A stretch of 52,223 nucleotides of DNA from Ferruginibacter paludis (GTDB lineage: Bacteria > Bacteroidota > Bacteroidia > Chitinophagales > Chitinophagaceae): contig NZ_JAUFQJ010000026.1 in assembly GCF_030409685.1 (NCBI RefSeq), positions 1 through 52,223 on the forward strand. The letters run 5' to 3'. The notes beneath the pieces were generated by a model. It was not told where the DNA came from, made no database searches, and saw only the letters and a program-made list of their open reading frames with translations. The position numbers were made by a program, and so were the translations under genes. Below are positions 1 to 8,558 of the stretch, one piece after another (position 1 is the first letter of the stretch; each line of letters starts with the position of its first letter).

Positions 1-337
1 GACGAAAAGCAACAAGTTCAGTAGGCACACACGGAATATCGGCACAAAAATTTTGCTCACCACTAAAATATTGAAAGTAGATATTTTCAGACCATTGCTC
101 CACCAGGTTTTCATCACTGATGTTGCGAACATACTTTAAGATCAGCAGTGATACCATCAACCGAATCGGTTTGGCAGGCTTACCCATTTTTTCACTGTAA
201 TGCTTTTTAAAAGCATCTTCAAAAACAGACCAATTAATTGTATTGGCCAGCAGATATAATGGATGCTTCTCATCCAGCTGATCTCCCAGGCTATGAAACA
301 AACCTAATTGTGGAGTGTATTTTGGCGTAATTAGCAT
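1..337 (-). CDS. IS5-family transposase, N-terminal part
   Basis: About 112 codons read leftward from the ATG at 335-337 and run off the window edge without a stop. The translation begins MLITPKYTPQLGLF and contains WSVFEDAFKKHYSEKMGKP, KPIRLMVSLLILKY and ENIYFQYFSGE. This is the DUF772 N-terminal domain of IS5-type transposases (helix-rich, DNA binding). The DDE catalytic domain would lie to the left and cannot be seen. Whether the gene is intact is therefore unknown. It presumably moves its own element and has no relation to the neighbouring lipopolysaccharide gene. Confidence 0.8.
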   Translation of the reverse strand, partial: MLITPKYTPQLGLFHSLGDQLDEKHPLYLLANTINWSVFEDAFKKHYSEKMGKPAKPIRLMVSLLILKYVRNISDENLVEQWSENIYFQYFSGEQNFCADIPCVPTELVAFR

Positions 338-452
338 TCATAAATTTGCAAGCTTTTTTACAAATTTGCAAATACCCGGCAATTAAAAATCCTATTAAAT
401 ACCGCACAATACAGTATTCAATAGGATTGTAAACTTTTTGAGGGACGACTAA
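1..452 (-). mobile_element. End of an IS5-like insertion sequence (partial)
   Basis: The left edge carries the start of an IS5-type transposase gene and its upstream end. Beyond the start codon there is an interrupted inverted repeat, AATCCTATT at 388-396 and AATAGGATT at 420-428. After it comes a stretch ending GAGGGACGACTA near 452, which could be the outer end of the element. The opposite end and any target duplication lie outside the window, so the boundary at about 452 is an estimate. The kdsB stop codon is only about 20 bases further on, so the element sits immediately behind that gene without breaking it. Confidence 0.5.
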
Positions 453-472
453 CTAAATAAAACTTCAATATA

Positions 473-1201
473 CTATTTCAATAACTCAGCAGCTCTCAAC
501 AAATCTTCTGGTGTATCAATCTCAATACCCATATATTGTGTAACGATCATCTTTAATGGAACGCCATATTCAAGATAGCGAAGACATTCAATTTTTTCCG
601 CTGCTTCCAGCGATGTAACCGGCCAGCTGGTAAAATTCATAAGTGCTTGTTTGCGGAAGGCATATACACCAATGTGCTCGTAATAAACTGGGTTAACCTG
701 CTGATCGCGGTGATAAGGGATTGCGCTGCGGCTAAACATCAAGGCGTTCATATTTCTATCCACCGCCACTTTTACATAATTGGGGTCAGCAATAAACTGT
801 GGTTCTTTTAATACCTGCATCAGCGAAGCAACCTGCACTTTTTCGCCGTCCATTCCTTCAAATACATCCAGCAATTTTTTTAATGGTTCCTTTTGTACAA
901 AAGGCTCGTCACCTTGTACATTGACAACAATATCCGCATCCATTTCTGCTACCGCTTCTGCAATCCGGTCGCTGCCACTTTCGTGTTGCCGGACGCTCAT
1001 TTTCGCTTTTCCCCCGTTATCTACAATCTCTTTAAAAATAATATCACTATCTGTCACCACTATCACTTCATCAAATAAACCGGTGGCTACCGTATTTTCG
1101 TACGTGTGCCTGATAACTGTTTTTTCTCCCAGCAACTGCATTAGTTTGGCTGGAAAACGGGTGGCCGCATACCGGGCCGGTATCATTGCTATTTTTATCA
1201 T
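473..1201 (-). CDS. kdsB: CMP-KDO synthetase (3-deoxy-manno-octulosonate cytidylyltransferase)
   Basis: Activates KDO with CTP to give CMP-KDO and pyrophosphate in the cytoplasm, ahead of transfer to lipid A. The 242 residues match the usual family length. The nucleotide-binding signature PARYAATRFPAK is at 8-19, VVTDS at 48-52, HESGSDRIAEA at 73-83 and NVQGDEPF at 94-101, all characteristic of KdsB. The ATG at 1199-1201 gives the standard MIKIAMIPARY start. It is transcribed away from the ATP-grasp gene, and the 131-bp gap holds that gene's promoter. A KdnB-like Kdo 8-oxidase is encoded 4 kb away, so the natural substrate could be the 8-amino sugar Kdo8N; that is inference. Confidence 0.95.
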   Translation of the reverse strand: MIKIAMIPARYAATRFPAKLMQLLGEKTVIRHTYENTVATGLFDEVIVVTDSDIIFKEIVDNGGKAKMSVRQHESGSDRIAEAVAEMDADIVVNVQGDEPFVQKEPLKKLLDVFEGMDGEKVQVASLMQVLKEPQFIADPNYVKVAVDRNMNALMFSRSAIPYHRDQQVNPVYYEHIGVYAFRKQALMNFTSWPVTSLEAAEKIECLRYLEYGVPLKMIVTQYMGIEIDTPEDLLRAAELLK

Positions 1202-1247
1202 CAGTAAAATTTAACAGCGATAAAGTTAAAGGTAAAAATTTGGCACA

Positions 1248-1279
1248 TTGTCAAAAACAACATTCATTTGCTATATTTG
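1248..1279 (+). promoter_or_regulatory. Bacteroidota-type promoter for the ATP-grasp operon
   Basis: TTG at 1248-1250 and TATATTTG at 1272-1279 are separated by 21 bases. This matches the Bacteroidota sigma-A pattern of TTG, 17-23 bases, TANNTTTG. Transcription would start around 1285, giving a leader of roughly 50 bases before the ATG at 1333. Confidence 0.5.
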
Positions 1280-1332
1280 AATATAATCGGTTTTGTGATT
1301 TGCATGCCAGCTAATCTCTAAAACGATTTATT

Positions 1333-2781
1333 ATGCACACAAGCGAGTTACTGCAGTCTTATTTAGTAGATGCCAACACCTGGGACGAGATGTACGCCAA
1401 TGCATCTGTAAGGGAACAATACAAAAAGGCGGTTGAGTTTATGCAGCAACTTTCGGTTGATGAACTCAATAAAAAAGAAGAATTGGCGAAACGCCTGTTC
1501 ATGAGCCAGGGCATCACCTTTACCGTTTACAGCAGTGGTGAGGGCATCGAAAAGATATTTCCCTTCGATATTATTCCACGGATTATCACAGCGTCAGAAT
1601 GGGACTTCATTGAAAAGGGCATTAAGCAACGGCTTCGGGCGCTCAATCTTTTCTTAAAAGATATTTACAGTAGCCAGTTCATTATTAAAGACGGTGTAAT
1701 GCCGGCGGAAATGATTTACAGCTGCCCGCATTATCTGCGGGAAATGCATAATTTTCCTGTGCCGTACGATATCTATATTCATATTTCCGGAATTGATTTA
1801 ATACGTAATAATGATGGCTCATTTTACATTCTGGAAGATAACCTGCGTACGCCAAGTGGTGTAAGTTATATGCTGGAAAACAGGGAAATTACCAAGCGTA
1901 TTTTTCCAGATTTGCTGCCTAATAATAATGTACGCAGTGTAACAGAATACCCTACTATACTGCATAGAAACCTGGTATCTCTTTCGCCAAGACAGACAAA
2001 AAATCCTACGGTAGTTTTACTTACGCCGGGCATTTATAACTCTGCGTATTTTGAGCATACCACCCTCGCAAGGCTGATGGGCGTTGAGTTGGTAGAAGGA
2101 AGTGACCTGGTGGTTGACAATCACAAAGTGTACATGAAAACAACTTCAGGGCTGCAGAAAGTTGATGTAATTTACCGGAGGGTAGATGATGACTTTTTGG
2201 ACCCTTTGGTTTTTGATGCCAACAGCAGACTGGGTGTTGCTGGTATAATGAGCGCCTACCGAAAAGGCAATGTGGCTATTGTAAATGCGGTGGGTAATGG
2301 CGTAGCAGATGATAAAGCCATTTACACCTTCGTTCCGGCAATGATACGATACTACCTAAACGAAGAACCTATTTTAAAGAATGTGCCAACCTATCATTTG
2401 GGTAAAGATGAAGAACGGGAACATGTGTTTAAAAATATTACCGAAATGGTGATTAAAAAAACCAACGAAAGTGGTGGATACGGCATGCTGATGGGCAGTG
2501 CAGCAACGGAAGAAGAGATTACTAAATACAAGGCCGAAGTGTTACTGGATCCAAGGCAATTTATTGCACAGCCTATCATTAGTTTATCTTCTGCGCCGTG
2601 TTACATGGACGGCAAATTAACACCACGCAGGATTGACCTGAGACCATATGCATTATGCGGACCGGGAGGAATTGAAATTGTGCCGGGCGGTTTAACAAGG
2701 GTGGCCTTAAAAGAAGGCTCGCTTGTTGTTAACTCGTCGCAGGGTGGAGGCAGTAAGGATACCTGGGTATTAGCTGAGTAA
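1333..2781 (+). CDS. Circularly permuted ATP-grasp family protein (DUF404/DUF407)
   Basis: A 482-residue member of the circularly permuted type 2 ATP-grasp family, predicted to form a peptide or amide bond using ATP; the substrate is unknown. Recognisable blocks are GIKQRLRALNLFLKDIY, EDNLRTPSGVSYMLENR, YRRVDDDFLDPL, NAVGNGVADDKAIYTFVP and KTNESGGYGM, plus a C-terminal glycine-rich GGIEIVPGGLTRVA and SSQGGGSKDTWVL typical of the family. The ATG at 1333 gives the usual length. It heads a rightward set with the alpha-E and transglutaminase genes. That triad recurs across bacteria and has been proposed to make and process small peptides or peptide tags, sometimes with the Anbu proteasome-like protease, which is absent here. 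Confidence 0.88.
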   Translation: MHTSELLQSYLVDANTWDEMYANASVREQYKKAVEFMQQLSVDELNKKEELAKRLFMSQGITFTVYSSGEGIEKIFPFDIIPRIITASEWDFIEKGIKQRLRALNLFLKDIYSSQFIIKDGVMPAEMIYSCPHYLREMHNFPVPYDIYIHISGIDLIRNNDGSFYILEDNLRTPSGVSYMLENREITKRIFPDLLPNNNVRSVTEYPTILHRNLVSLSPRQTKNPTVVLLTPGIYNSAYFEHTTLARLMGVELVEGSDLVVDNHKVYMKTTSGLQKVDVIYRRVDDDFLDPLVFDANSRLGVAGIMSAYRKGNVAIVNAVGNGVADDKAIYTFVPAMIRYYLNEEPILKNVPTYHLGKDEEREHVFKNITEMVIKKTNESGGYGMLMGSAATEEEITKYKAEVLLDPRQFIAQPIISLSSAPCYMDGKLTPRRIDLRPYALCGPGGIEIVPGGLTRVALKEGSLVVNSSQGGGSKDTWVLAE

Positions 2782-2924
2782 GTTGTTAAACCTGTACTGT
2801 TGATAGAGTAAAGCTTTCTCAACTATTTGTCTGATAATATCATTGAAACATAATTATTCACCTTATTAAAAAAAGATTCCTGTCATAACCTTTTTGGGAA
2901 AGATCGGAGGCTTTGTTTTTATTT

Positions 2925-3860
2925 ATGCTTAGTAGAGTTGCAGATAGTTTATACTGGATGAGCCGTTATATGGAAAGAACGGATGGCATTCTGCGGATGC
3001 TGAAAATCAACTATGCATCTTCGCAGGATGATGTACAAGCCTTCAGCTGGAAACCGGTGCTGAAAATTTTTACATTTTTAAACGATGAAGAAGCTTCAGC
3101 TTTAGCGCACAATACAAGAGGCGTGTTACAATACATGGTAATTGATAAGGATAACCCCAACTCTGTGTTGAACATGGTTACACTGGCGAGAGAAAATGGA
3201 CGCAGTGTGCAGGATCATATCACCAAGGAAATGTGGCAATGCCTGAACGATTTTTATCATACCGTGCGGCAGGAAAAACTTGCGGAATGGTTACAAAAAG
3301 ATGACCCGATCACTATCCTGGATATGCTGATAAAACACGGGGTTTTATATTTTGGCACAACAGATATTACAATGGCCAGGGGAGAAGGTAATTCTTTTAT
3401 CAATATCGGTAAGTATATTGAAAGAGCCATTCAGTCTGCAGATATCCTGGATGTAAAGTTCAGCGACAGCAACTATGATATGGACGAGGCGAAGGATACT
3501 ACTTACTGGAAATATTTATTATTATCCATCTCCGGTTATGAGTTGTATTTAAAAACTTACCGCGGTGGCTTTGAGGCCCGCAACGTGGTTGGGCAGGTAA
3601 TTTTAAATGATCACTTTCCCAGGTCAGTCATTTATTCCGTCAACAGGTTGCACAGGTACTTCGAGCGTTTAAAAAATGAACGCAACGTAAACGATTTTAA
3701 CCAGGTGGATTTTATGATTGGAAAGCTGAAAAGTAAAGTGAAGTTTTCTACACCTGAAACCATTTTCCAGGAGGGCTTGCACCAATTTTTAACTGAAACA
3801 AAAAATGATCTCTATGTGATTGGTAAAACACTGAGTCAAAACTATTTTTCTTATACATAG
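2925..3860 (+). CDS. Alpha-E domain protein (DUF403)
   Basis: All-helical alpha-E (DUF403) protein of 311 residues that accompanies circularly permuted ATP-grasp enzymes; its biochemical role is not established. The diagnostic start MLSRVADSLYWMSRYMERTD is present, followed by EMWQCLNDFYHT, GEGNSFINIGKYIERA and a C-terminal YFSYT. The reading frame can be extended to a TTG at 2913, but the family begins at MLSRVA, so the ATG at 2925 is chosen. A GGAGG lies 14 bases upstream of that ATG at 2906-2910. It is the middle gene of the triad, 143 bases after the ATP-grasp gene and 55 bases before the transglutaminase gene. Confidence 0.88.
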   Translation: MLSRVADSLYWMSRYMERTDGILRMLKINYASSQDDVQAFSWKPVLKIFTFLNDEEASALAHNTRGVLQYMVIDKDNPNSVLNMVTLARENGRSVQDHITKEMWQCLNDFYHTVRQEKLAEWLQKDDPITILDMLIKHGVLYFGTTDITMARGEGNSFINIGKYIERAIQSADILDVKFSDSNYDMDEAKDTTYWKYLLLSISGYELYLKTYRGGFEARNVVGQVILNDHFPRSVIYSVNRLHRYFERLKNERNVNDFNQVDFMIGKLKSKVKFSTPETIFQEGLHQFLTETKNDLYVIGKTLSQNYFSYT

Positions 3861-3915
3861 CAACTTACCAGCAAACACCATTTTACCAGCACTACATTTA
3901 AAGCACATAACAATT

Positions 3916-4884
3916 ATGCCCAGATTTATTATACATCATGTAACCAGATATACTTATGAAGAACCTGTGAGAGACAGCGCCAATCAGATTATGTTGTTTC
4001 CGGTTAAAGACGAGAATCAGGAAGTACAGAGCCAGCAACTGGTTATTACAGGAGAACCTTTTGTAGAAGTATTCAAAGATTATTATGGAAACGAAGCCGG
4101 CACGTTTATGACGCTTGAACCACACACGGAATTGAAAATTGATTCTACTATTGCTGTTGTAACAAAATTCAGAATATTTCCTGCAGATGATATTGCAATT
4201 GAAGAACAATGGAATCATTTATACCAGATAAGATATGTTGTGCCTTTTATTGATTTCTTAAAACAGGAAAATTTTGTTGCGCTGGGTGAAGTAAAAAAAA
4301 TTGCCGATGCTGGTTTTTATAAATCGGTCTCTGTGTACGTAGCCGTACAGCAGTTGAATACTTACGTGTATCAGAATTTCAAATACATCAAAGGAATTAC
4401 AGGAGTTGAAACTACGCTGGATGAAATATGGAAATTAAGGGCCGGCGTTTGCCAAGACTTTGCACATATGCTATTGGTAATGTTGCGCCTGCTGGGCATC
4501 CCCGCCAGGTATGTAAGCGGCTATGTTTGTCCGCATGATAATGATCTTCGCGGCGAAGGTGCAACACATGCCTGGGTAGAAGCTTATATCCCTTTTTATG
4601 GATGGCTTGGCCTTGATCCTACCAACAATTGTATTGTAAATGATCGGCACGTACGCCTTGCGATCGGGCGAAACTTTAGCGACTGCTCCCCAGTTAAAGG
4701 CACTTATAAAGGTACCGCCCAGCAAAGCCTGGAAGTTGGTGTTTCCGTTGCAGAAGATGGCCTGGTAACCAAAGAGATCTCGGCTGTTTTAACACCACAG
4801 GTTGTAACGGTAAAACTAAATGAAGATGGTACTATCAATAATTCGTACCGGAAATATATGGAAATGCAGCAGCAGCAGCAGTAG
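3916..4884 (+). CDS. Transglutaminase-like cysteine protease family protein
   Basis: A 322-residue protein with a beta-rich N-terminal transglutaminase-associated domain (about 1-140; RFIIHHVTRYTYEEPVRDS) and a transglutaminase-like core. The catalytic triad can be read: Cys in GVCQDFAHM, His in ATHAWVEAY and Asp in GLDPTNN. Bacterial members mostly act as peptidases or amidases rather than cross-linkers. No signal peptide is evident, so it is probably cytoplasmic. It is the third gene of the ATP-grasp and alpha-E set and could trim or remove the product made by the ATP-grasp enzyme; this is inference. The tail ends in five glutamines from a CAG repeat. Confidence 0.9.
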   Translation: MPRFIIHHVTRYTYEEPVRDSANQIMLFPVKDENQEVQSQQLVITGEPFVEVFKDYYGNEAGTFMTLEPHTELKIDSTIAVVTKFRIFPADDIAIEEQWNHLYQIRYVVPFIDFLKQENFVALGEVKKIADAGFYKSVSVYVAVQQLNTYVYQNFKYIKGITGVETTLDEIWKLRAGVCQDFAHMLLVMLRLLGIPARYVSGYVCPHDNDLRGEGATHAWVEAYIPFYGWLGLDPTNNCIVNDRHVRLAIGRNFSDCSPVKGTYKGTAQQSLEVGVSVAEDGLVTKEISAVLTPQVVTVKLNEDGTINNSYRKYMEMQQQQQ

Positions 4885-4891
4885 GAAAGGT

Positions 4892-5314
4892 CTATTTTTC
4901 CATCAAATCTGTATCATAGCCCGGCAAGCGCTCGCTCTCATAGCCACAATTACCACATTGATAGACATAGTCCGGAGCAACGGCATAACTGCCAAAAATC
5001 GTTGTAACAACCGCAGTTAAAAAATTGGTTACGCCAGGTTTGGCAATATAACTAAACTGGTGGGCGCCGCACCGGGGGCAGGTTGCCGCGTTAAGATATT
5101 CCTCATCGTAACCTTTTAAAATAGCTTTTACGGCATCTACCTGATCGCTTTTGACAACCAGCTTTATACCACCAATGGCATTGGTTAAAATGGGGTCCAT
5201 GGTAACCGTTGTTTCATCTTTTAAATAGCATTCAATGCCCTCAGCCTGTAAACGACCCAGGATAATATTCGCTAAAAAATAGCTGTCGAATGTTTTTACG
5301 GTTTCTAAATCCAT
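4892..5314 (-). CDS. DUF2007 domain protein with C-terminal zinc ribbon
   Basis: A 140-residue protein whose N-terminal 70 residues resemble DUF2007, the GlnB-like putative signal-transducing family: VKTFDSYFLANIILGRLQAE, then GIKLVVKSDQVDAVKAIL. The C-terminal half has two cysteine pairs, CPRCG and CGNCG, forming a likely zinc ribbon. Between them is a short hydrophobic stretch (FLTAVVTTIFG) that might contact membrane. The function of the family is unknown. It ends 8 bases from the transglutaminase gene, convergently, and lies just upstream of the KdnB-like gene on the same strand, with 31 bases between them. Confidence 0.75.
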   Translation of the reverse strand: MDLETVKTFDSYFLANIILGRLQAEGIECYLKDETTVTMDPILTNAIGGIKLVVKSDQVDAVKAILKGYDEEYLNAATCPRCGAHQFSYIAKPGVTNFLTAVVTTIFGSYAVAPDYVYQCGNCGYESERLPGYDTDLMEK

Positions 5315-5345
5315 GTTGTAAATTTGTGCTTGTATTGACGCCTGC

Positions 5346-6419
5346 TTATAACTTTTCGTACAATTTTCTTAAGGTTGTCCGGGTAATTTGTTGTTCCCAG
5401 TTTTTACCCAGGGCATTTTCCCAAAGTGGTTTCATGCCCAGCGACACGTCAATCATTTTGTCAAATTCTTCATTGGTTAAATTGGCACAGATTTTTTGGG
5501 GAATATCTATCTGGTTTTTTTCAACCATGTACTTAAATTCTTTTACACCTTCGGGATAATAGTCTTCGAGGTGATTGAATACAATACAATTGCCAATGCC
5601 ATGCTTGGTTCCCAACAGGTAACTCAATCCGTAACTTACGGCGTGGGCAACACCTACCTGGCTATAAGCTATACTCATTCCTCCGGCGTAAGATGCCATC
5701 ATTAATTTGTCGTCACTTGTTTCGTCCCAGCCATTTTTTGCTACATATACGTCGCGGCAAAGCTGCAATGCTTTTTCGCCATAACTTTTGCTGAACTCGT
5801 TTAAATAAGTGCCCGTAAGACTTTCGATACAATGTATATAGCAATCCATACCGGTATAAAAACGCTGATTGGCAGGTGCATTGGCGGTTAACTCAGGATC
5901 AAGTACTATCTGATCAAATGGTGTAAAGTCCGAATTCATGCCCAGTTTTTTTGTTGGGCCTGTTAAAACAGTCGTACGACTTACTTCAGCACCGGTGCCA
6001 CTTAAGGTAGGAATACCGACTTTATACACGCCGGCATTTTTTACCAAATCCCATCCCTGGTAATCGGCACTGCTGCCCGGGTTATTCATCATCAGTGAAA
6101 CAGCTTTCGCCAGGTCCATTGCAGATCCTCCACCTAAACCAATGATGCCACTCACTGTACCAAACTCATCTTTTAAATCACCAGCCAGTTTATCTACGTA
6201 TGTGGTTTTCGGTTCATTCGTAACGTCTACAAAAATGATTTTGTCTTTTCCCCGCAAAGGAACACGATTGGCAAGCGTTTTATTTTGAAAAAAATGATCT
6301 ACTAAAAATATCATGGGTGCATCACCCTTTCTGTTGGGTTGCAAAATTTCATCTAATTGATTGAAAGCGCCACGTCCGTAAATAACATAGCCAATCATTT
6401 TGAAGTTTCTAAAATTCAT
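5346..6419 (-). CDS. kdnB: Iron-containing alcohol dehydrogenase, KdnB-like (Kdo 8-oxidase)
   Basis: A 357-residue group III iron-dependent alcohol dehydrogenase. The NAD-binding GLGGGSAMDLAKA is at 94-106. Likely metal ligands are Asp192, His196, His259 and His273, with the 14-residue spacing usual for the family. Blocks such as ADYQGWDLVKN, SGTGAEVSRT, GMNSD and GMDCYIHCIES, with GTYLNEFSKSYGEKA, match my recollection of KdnB, which oxidises the 8-hydroxyl of Kdo on the way to 8-amino-Kdo. The frame continues upstream to 6584, but that stretch overlaps the mtgA end and lacks family similarity, so the ATG at 6417-6419 (MNFRNFKMIGYV) is used. The partner aminotransferase KdnA is not in the window. 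A generic alcohol dehydrogenase remains possible. Confidence 0.75.
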   Translation of the reverse strand: MNFRNFKMIGYVIYGRGAFNQLDEILQPNRKGDAPMIFLVDHFFQNKTLANRVPLRGKDKIIFVDVTNEPKTTYVDKLAGDLKDEFGTVSGIIGLGGGSAMDLAKAVSLMMNNPGSSADYQGWDLVKNAGVYKVGIPTLSGTGAEVSRTTVLTGPTKKLGMNSDFTPFDQIVLDPELTANAPANQRFYTGMDCYIHCIESLTGTYLNEFSKSYGEKALQLCRDVYVAKNGWDETSDDKLMMASYAGGMSIAYSQVGVAHAVSYGLSYLLGTKHGIGNCIVFNHLEDYYPEGVKEFKYMVEKNQIDIPQKICANLTNEEFDKMIDVSLGMKPLWENALGKNWEQQITRTTLRKLYEKL

Positions 6420-6549
6420 TGTGCAAATTTCTACTAAAACAGCTATATGAAAGCAAACTATTTTTGTTAAGGTTATTACCCCGGGTAAGATTAGCCCGGC
6501 TGCCAGGCACCAAAATAAAACACTATTTTTTGCAGAAAAAAGGCCTGAT

Positions 6550-7230
6550 TTATTTTGTAAGGTCGTCAATTCCTTCGTCACCATCTAGGTTATCCATTTG
6601 ACGCATTATTTCAGGATAACGCCTGGCCACATAATTACTCAGCGGTTTCACCGTAAACACTTTGGGGTTAGGCAATGCTGCTGCTATCATGGCAGCTTCG
6701 GACCTGGTGAGGTTTTTAGCGTCTTTGTTAAAAAACGCTTTTGCCGCGGCCTGTACGCCAAAAATTCCTTTTCCCATTTCTGCTACATTCAAATACATTT
6801 CCAATATGCGTTTTTTACTCCACGCTTTTTCAATCATAAAAGTAAAATACACTTCCAGGCCCTTTCTGATAAAAGTTCTGCCCTGCCATAAAAAAACATT
6901 CTTAGCAACCTGCTGGCTGATGGTGCTGGCACCACGAACTTTGGTTGCATGTTTTTTGTTGTAGGTCATGGCTTTCTTTATCGCCTTAATGTCAAAACCA
7001 TTGTGTTCTGGAAACAGCTGGTCTTCACTCGCCATAACAGCCAGTTTTATATTAGGGCTCATTTCATTAAAGGAAACATAATCTCTGTGTAAACCATTGC
7101 CCGTTAAAAGACTTGCTGTTTGTGTAAGCGTGATGGGGGGATTGATCCATTTACAAAAAAGGATGTATACAAACTGTAAAATAAAAAGCCACAAAAAAAT
7201 TTTTTTACAAATATGCCAGGCTTTCTGCAT
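6550..7230 (-). CDS. mtgA: Monofunctional biosynthetic peptidoglycan transglycosylase
   Basis: Polymerises lipid II into glycan strands at the outer face of the inner membrane (GT51 family). One transmembrane helix is near residues 11-27 and the rest is periplasmic. The catalytic glutamate is Glu69 in ASEDQLFPEHNGFD. The other GT51 motifs are GASTISQQVAKN at 100-111 and ILEMYLNVAEMGKGIFGVQ at 142-160. There is no transpeptidase domain, and 226 residues is the normal length for MtgA rather than a truncated class A penicillin-binding protein. The ATG at 7228-7230 gives a short basic N-terminus before the membrane anchor. Confidence 0.93.
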   Translation of the reverse strand: MQKAWHICKKIFLWLFILQFVYILFCKWINPPITLTQTASLLTGNGLHRDYVSFNEMSPNIKLAVMASEDQLFPEHNGFDIKAIKKAMTYNKKHATKVRGASTISQQVAKNVFLWQGRTFIRKGLEVYFTFMIEKAWSKKRILEMYLNVAEMGKGIFGVQAAAKAFFNKDAKNLTRSEAAMIAAALPNPKVFTVKPLSNYVARRYPEIMRQMDNLDGDEGIDDLTK

Positions 7231-7262
7231 AGGAATGGGCCGTTAATTTTGTGCAATATAGC

Positions 7263-7817
7263 TTATGGCTTTTTATTATTGCTTACTTCCACATATACGA
7301 GTGAATATTTTTTTCCTATGATCATTCCTTTTCCGGTTAACCTGGCCATCAGGTATCCAATACCTCCCAGAGCCATGGAGCCCACCATTAACTGCGGACT
7401 AAATTTATTTCTATCGGCTAAATAAACAACACCGCTGGCAACTGTTAGTAAAGCGCCGCCGCCCATAAGCGCTGCCGCACTGCCGGACACATTGAATTTA
7501 CCACCAGCCCGGCCTATGGCTTTTATGTCTTTATAATTATACTGATAGCGGTAGCTCGCAACAGTATCCAGCATATATACTCCCAGTGTTGTGGGTACCT
7601 GCCTTATGATAAATTGTCTTAAAAATAGGGTGTCGTTTTTTATATCGGTAATCAGGGCTTCAATATAACTGCCTTGTGGATTTGTAAAAGCAATATTATT
7701 TCCCTTGTAATATGTGCCGATGGTGCGGTCGTGTTTTTTTAGCAGGATGAAATCTGCGCTCTGACAAAAAACCTGCAGCGAAATAAAAGCAGCGACAATG
7801 AAAAGCAGTGGCTTCAT
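7263..7817 (-). CDS. Secreted/membrane protein of unknown function
   Basis: I do not recognise the family. From the ATG at 7815-7817 the protein has 184 residues. It begins with a signal peptide (MKPLLFIVAAFISLQVFCQS), then a beta-rich region of about 85 residues rich in IGTYYKG, ITDIKNDTLFLRQF and YKDIKAIGR-type strands. Two hydrophobic glycine-rich helices follow at about 112-135 and 144-162, before a short tail ending VEVSNNKKP. The frame is open to 7892, but that extension has no hydrophobic start and would overlap the LysE gene. It lies between mtgA and the exporter gene on the same strand. Confidence 0.6.
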   Translation of the reverse strand: MKPLLFIVAAFISLQVFCQSADFILLKKHDRTIGTYYKGNNIAFTNPQGSYIEALITDIKNDTLFLRQFIIRQVPTTLGVYMLDTVASYRYQYNYKDIKAIGRAGGKFNVSGSAAALMGGGALLTVASGVVYLADRNKFSPQLMVGSMALGGIGYLMARLTGKGMIIGKKYSLVYVEVSNNKKP

Positions 7818-7863
7818 ACTGTAAAATAAGTGCAAGTGAGTCAGATTACACGTAATTGATTGG

Positions 7864-8496
7864 TTAATGTTTGGCTGTTGAATAAAATACACCCGCTATA
7901 ATCACAATCCCGAATATCACGAGTATTAAGCCGGAGATTTTATTGATGAGAGATATATTCTTTTCGTTGAGTTTGCTTCTGAGCTTACCTGCTAATATTA
8001 CTTTTACAATATCGGCGGCACTGTTTATTATAAGGCAGGTAGCAAAAATTATTATACGCTGATTAATGGTGTGCGTTACTGCAAGAGCTGTAGCTGTTGT
8101 AAGCCAAAAAAGCAACAGCGCCGGATTTAACGTGTTTATAAAAAATCCGGAGACAACCAGTTTCGCATGCGTTCGGGCGGTTATAACAATTTGGTTTTCG
8201 TCTTCCTTAATGTGTATTTTTTTAAAGAACAAATAATATATCCCCATTGCTATCAGTAAACAGCTTCCGGTAAAGCCGATTACTTTTTTAAAATCCATAA
8301 GTTCGGCAACCCACTCTGTAAACACGTTGCTTAACAACACCAGCAAAAGATCGCTTAGCCAAACGCCAGCAACAAAACTAAAACCGCCACCACGGCCATT
8401 ATTGATACTTTGTTTAAGAATTGTAAAAGCGACCGGACCAACTGAAAAAATCAGCAACAGGCTAATGGCAAAACCTTTTAACAATGCTTCAGTCAT
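7864..8496 (-). CDS. LysE/RhtB-family amino acid exporter
   Basis: A 210-residue integral membrane protein of the LysE translocator family, which exports amino acids or related small molecules. The signature N-terminus GFAISLLLIFSVGPVAFTI carries the conserved GP in the first helix. Five to six hydrophobic helices follow, with a polar loop around IHIKEDENQIVITART and the conserved FFINTLNPALLLFW. Substrate cannot be predicted. The stop is 46 bases upstream of the start of the unknown membrane protein gene. Confidence 0.85.
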   Translation of the reverse strand: MTEALLKGFAISLLLIFSVGPVAFTILKQSINNGRGGGFSFVAGVWLSDLLLVLLSNVFTEWVAELMDFKKVIGFTGSCLLIAMGIYYLFFKKIHIKEDENQIVITARTHAKLVVSGFFINTLNPALLLFWLTTATALAVTHTINQRIIIFATCLIINSAADIVKVILAGKLRSKLNEKNISLINKISGLILVIFGIVIIAGVFYSTAKH

Positions 8497-8558
8497 TCAT
8501 GCATGATGAGGTGTAGAGAAAGGAAGTGAAGATAAAAAATAAAGCCGACGCAGGAAAT

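Noticed and set aside
3898..4218. 106-residue minus-strand ORF over the transglutaminase gene
   Set aside because: It is fully inside a well-supported gene and has no family resemblance.
6420..6584. N-terminal extension of the KdnB-like gene, including a hydrophobic stretch
   Set aside because: It overlaps the end of mtgA, lacks family similarity and precedes a good ATG with the standard family start.
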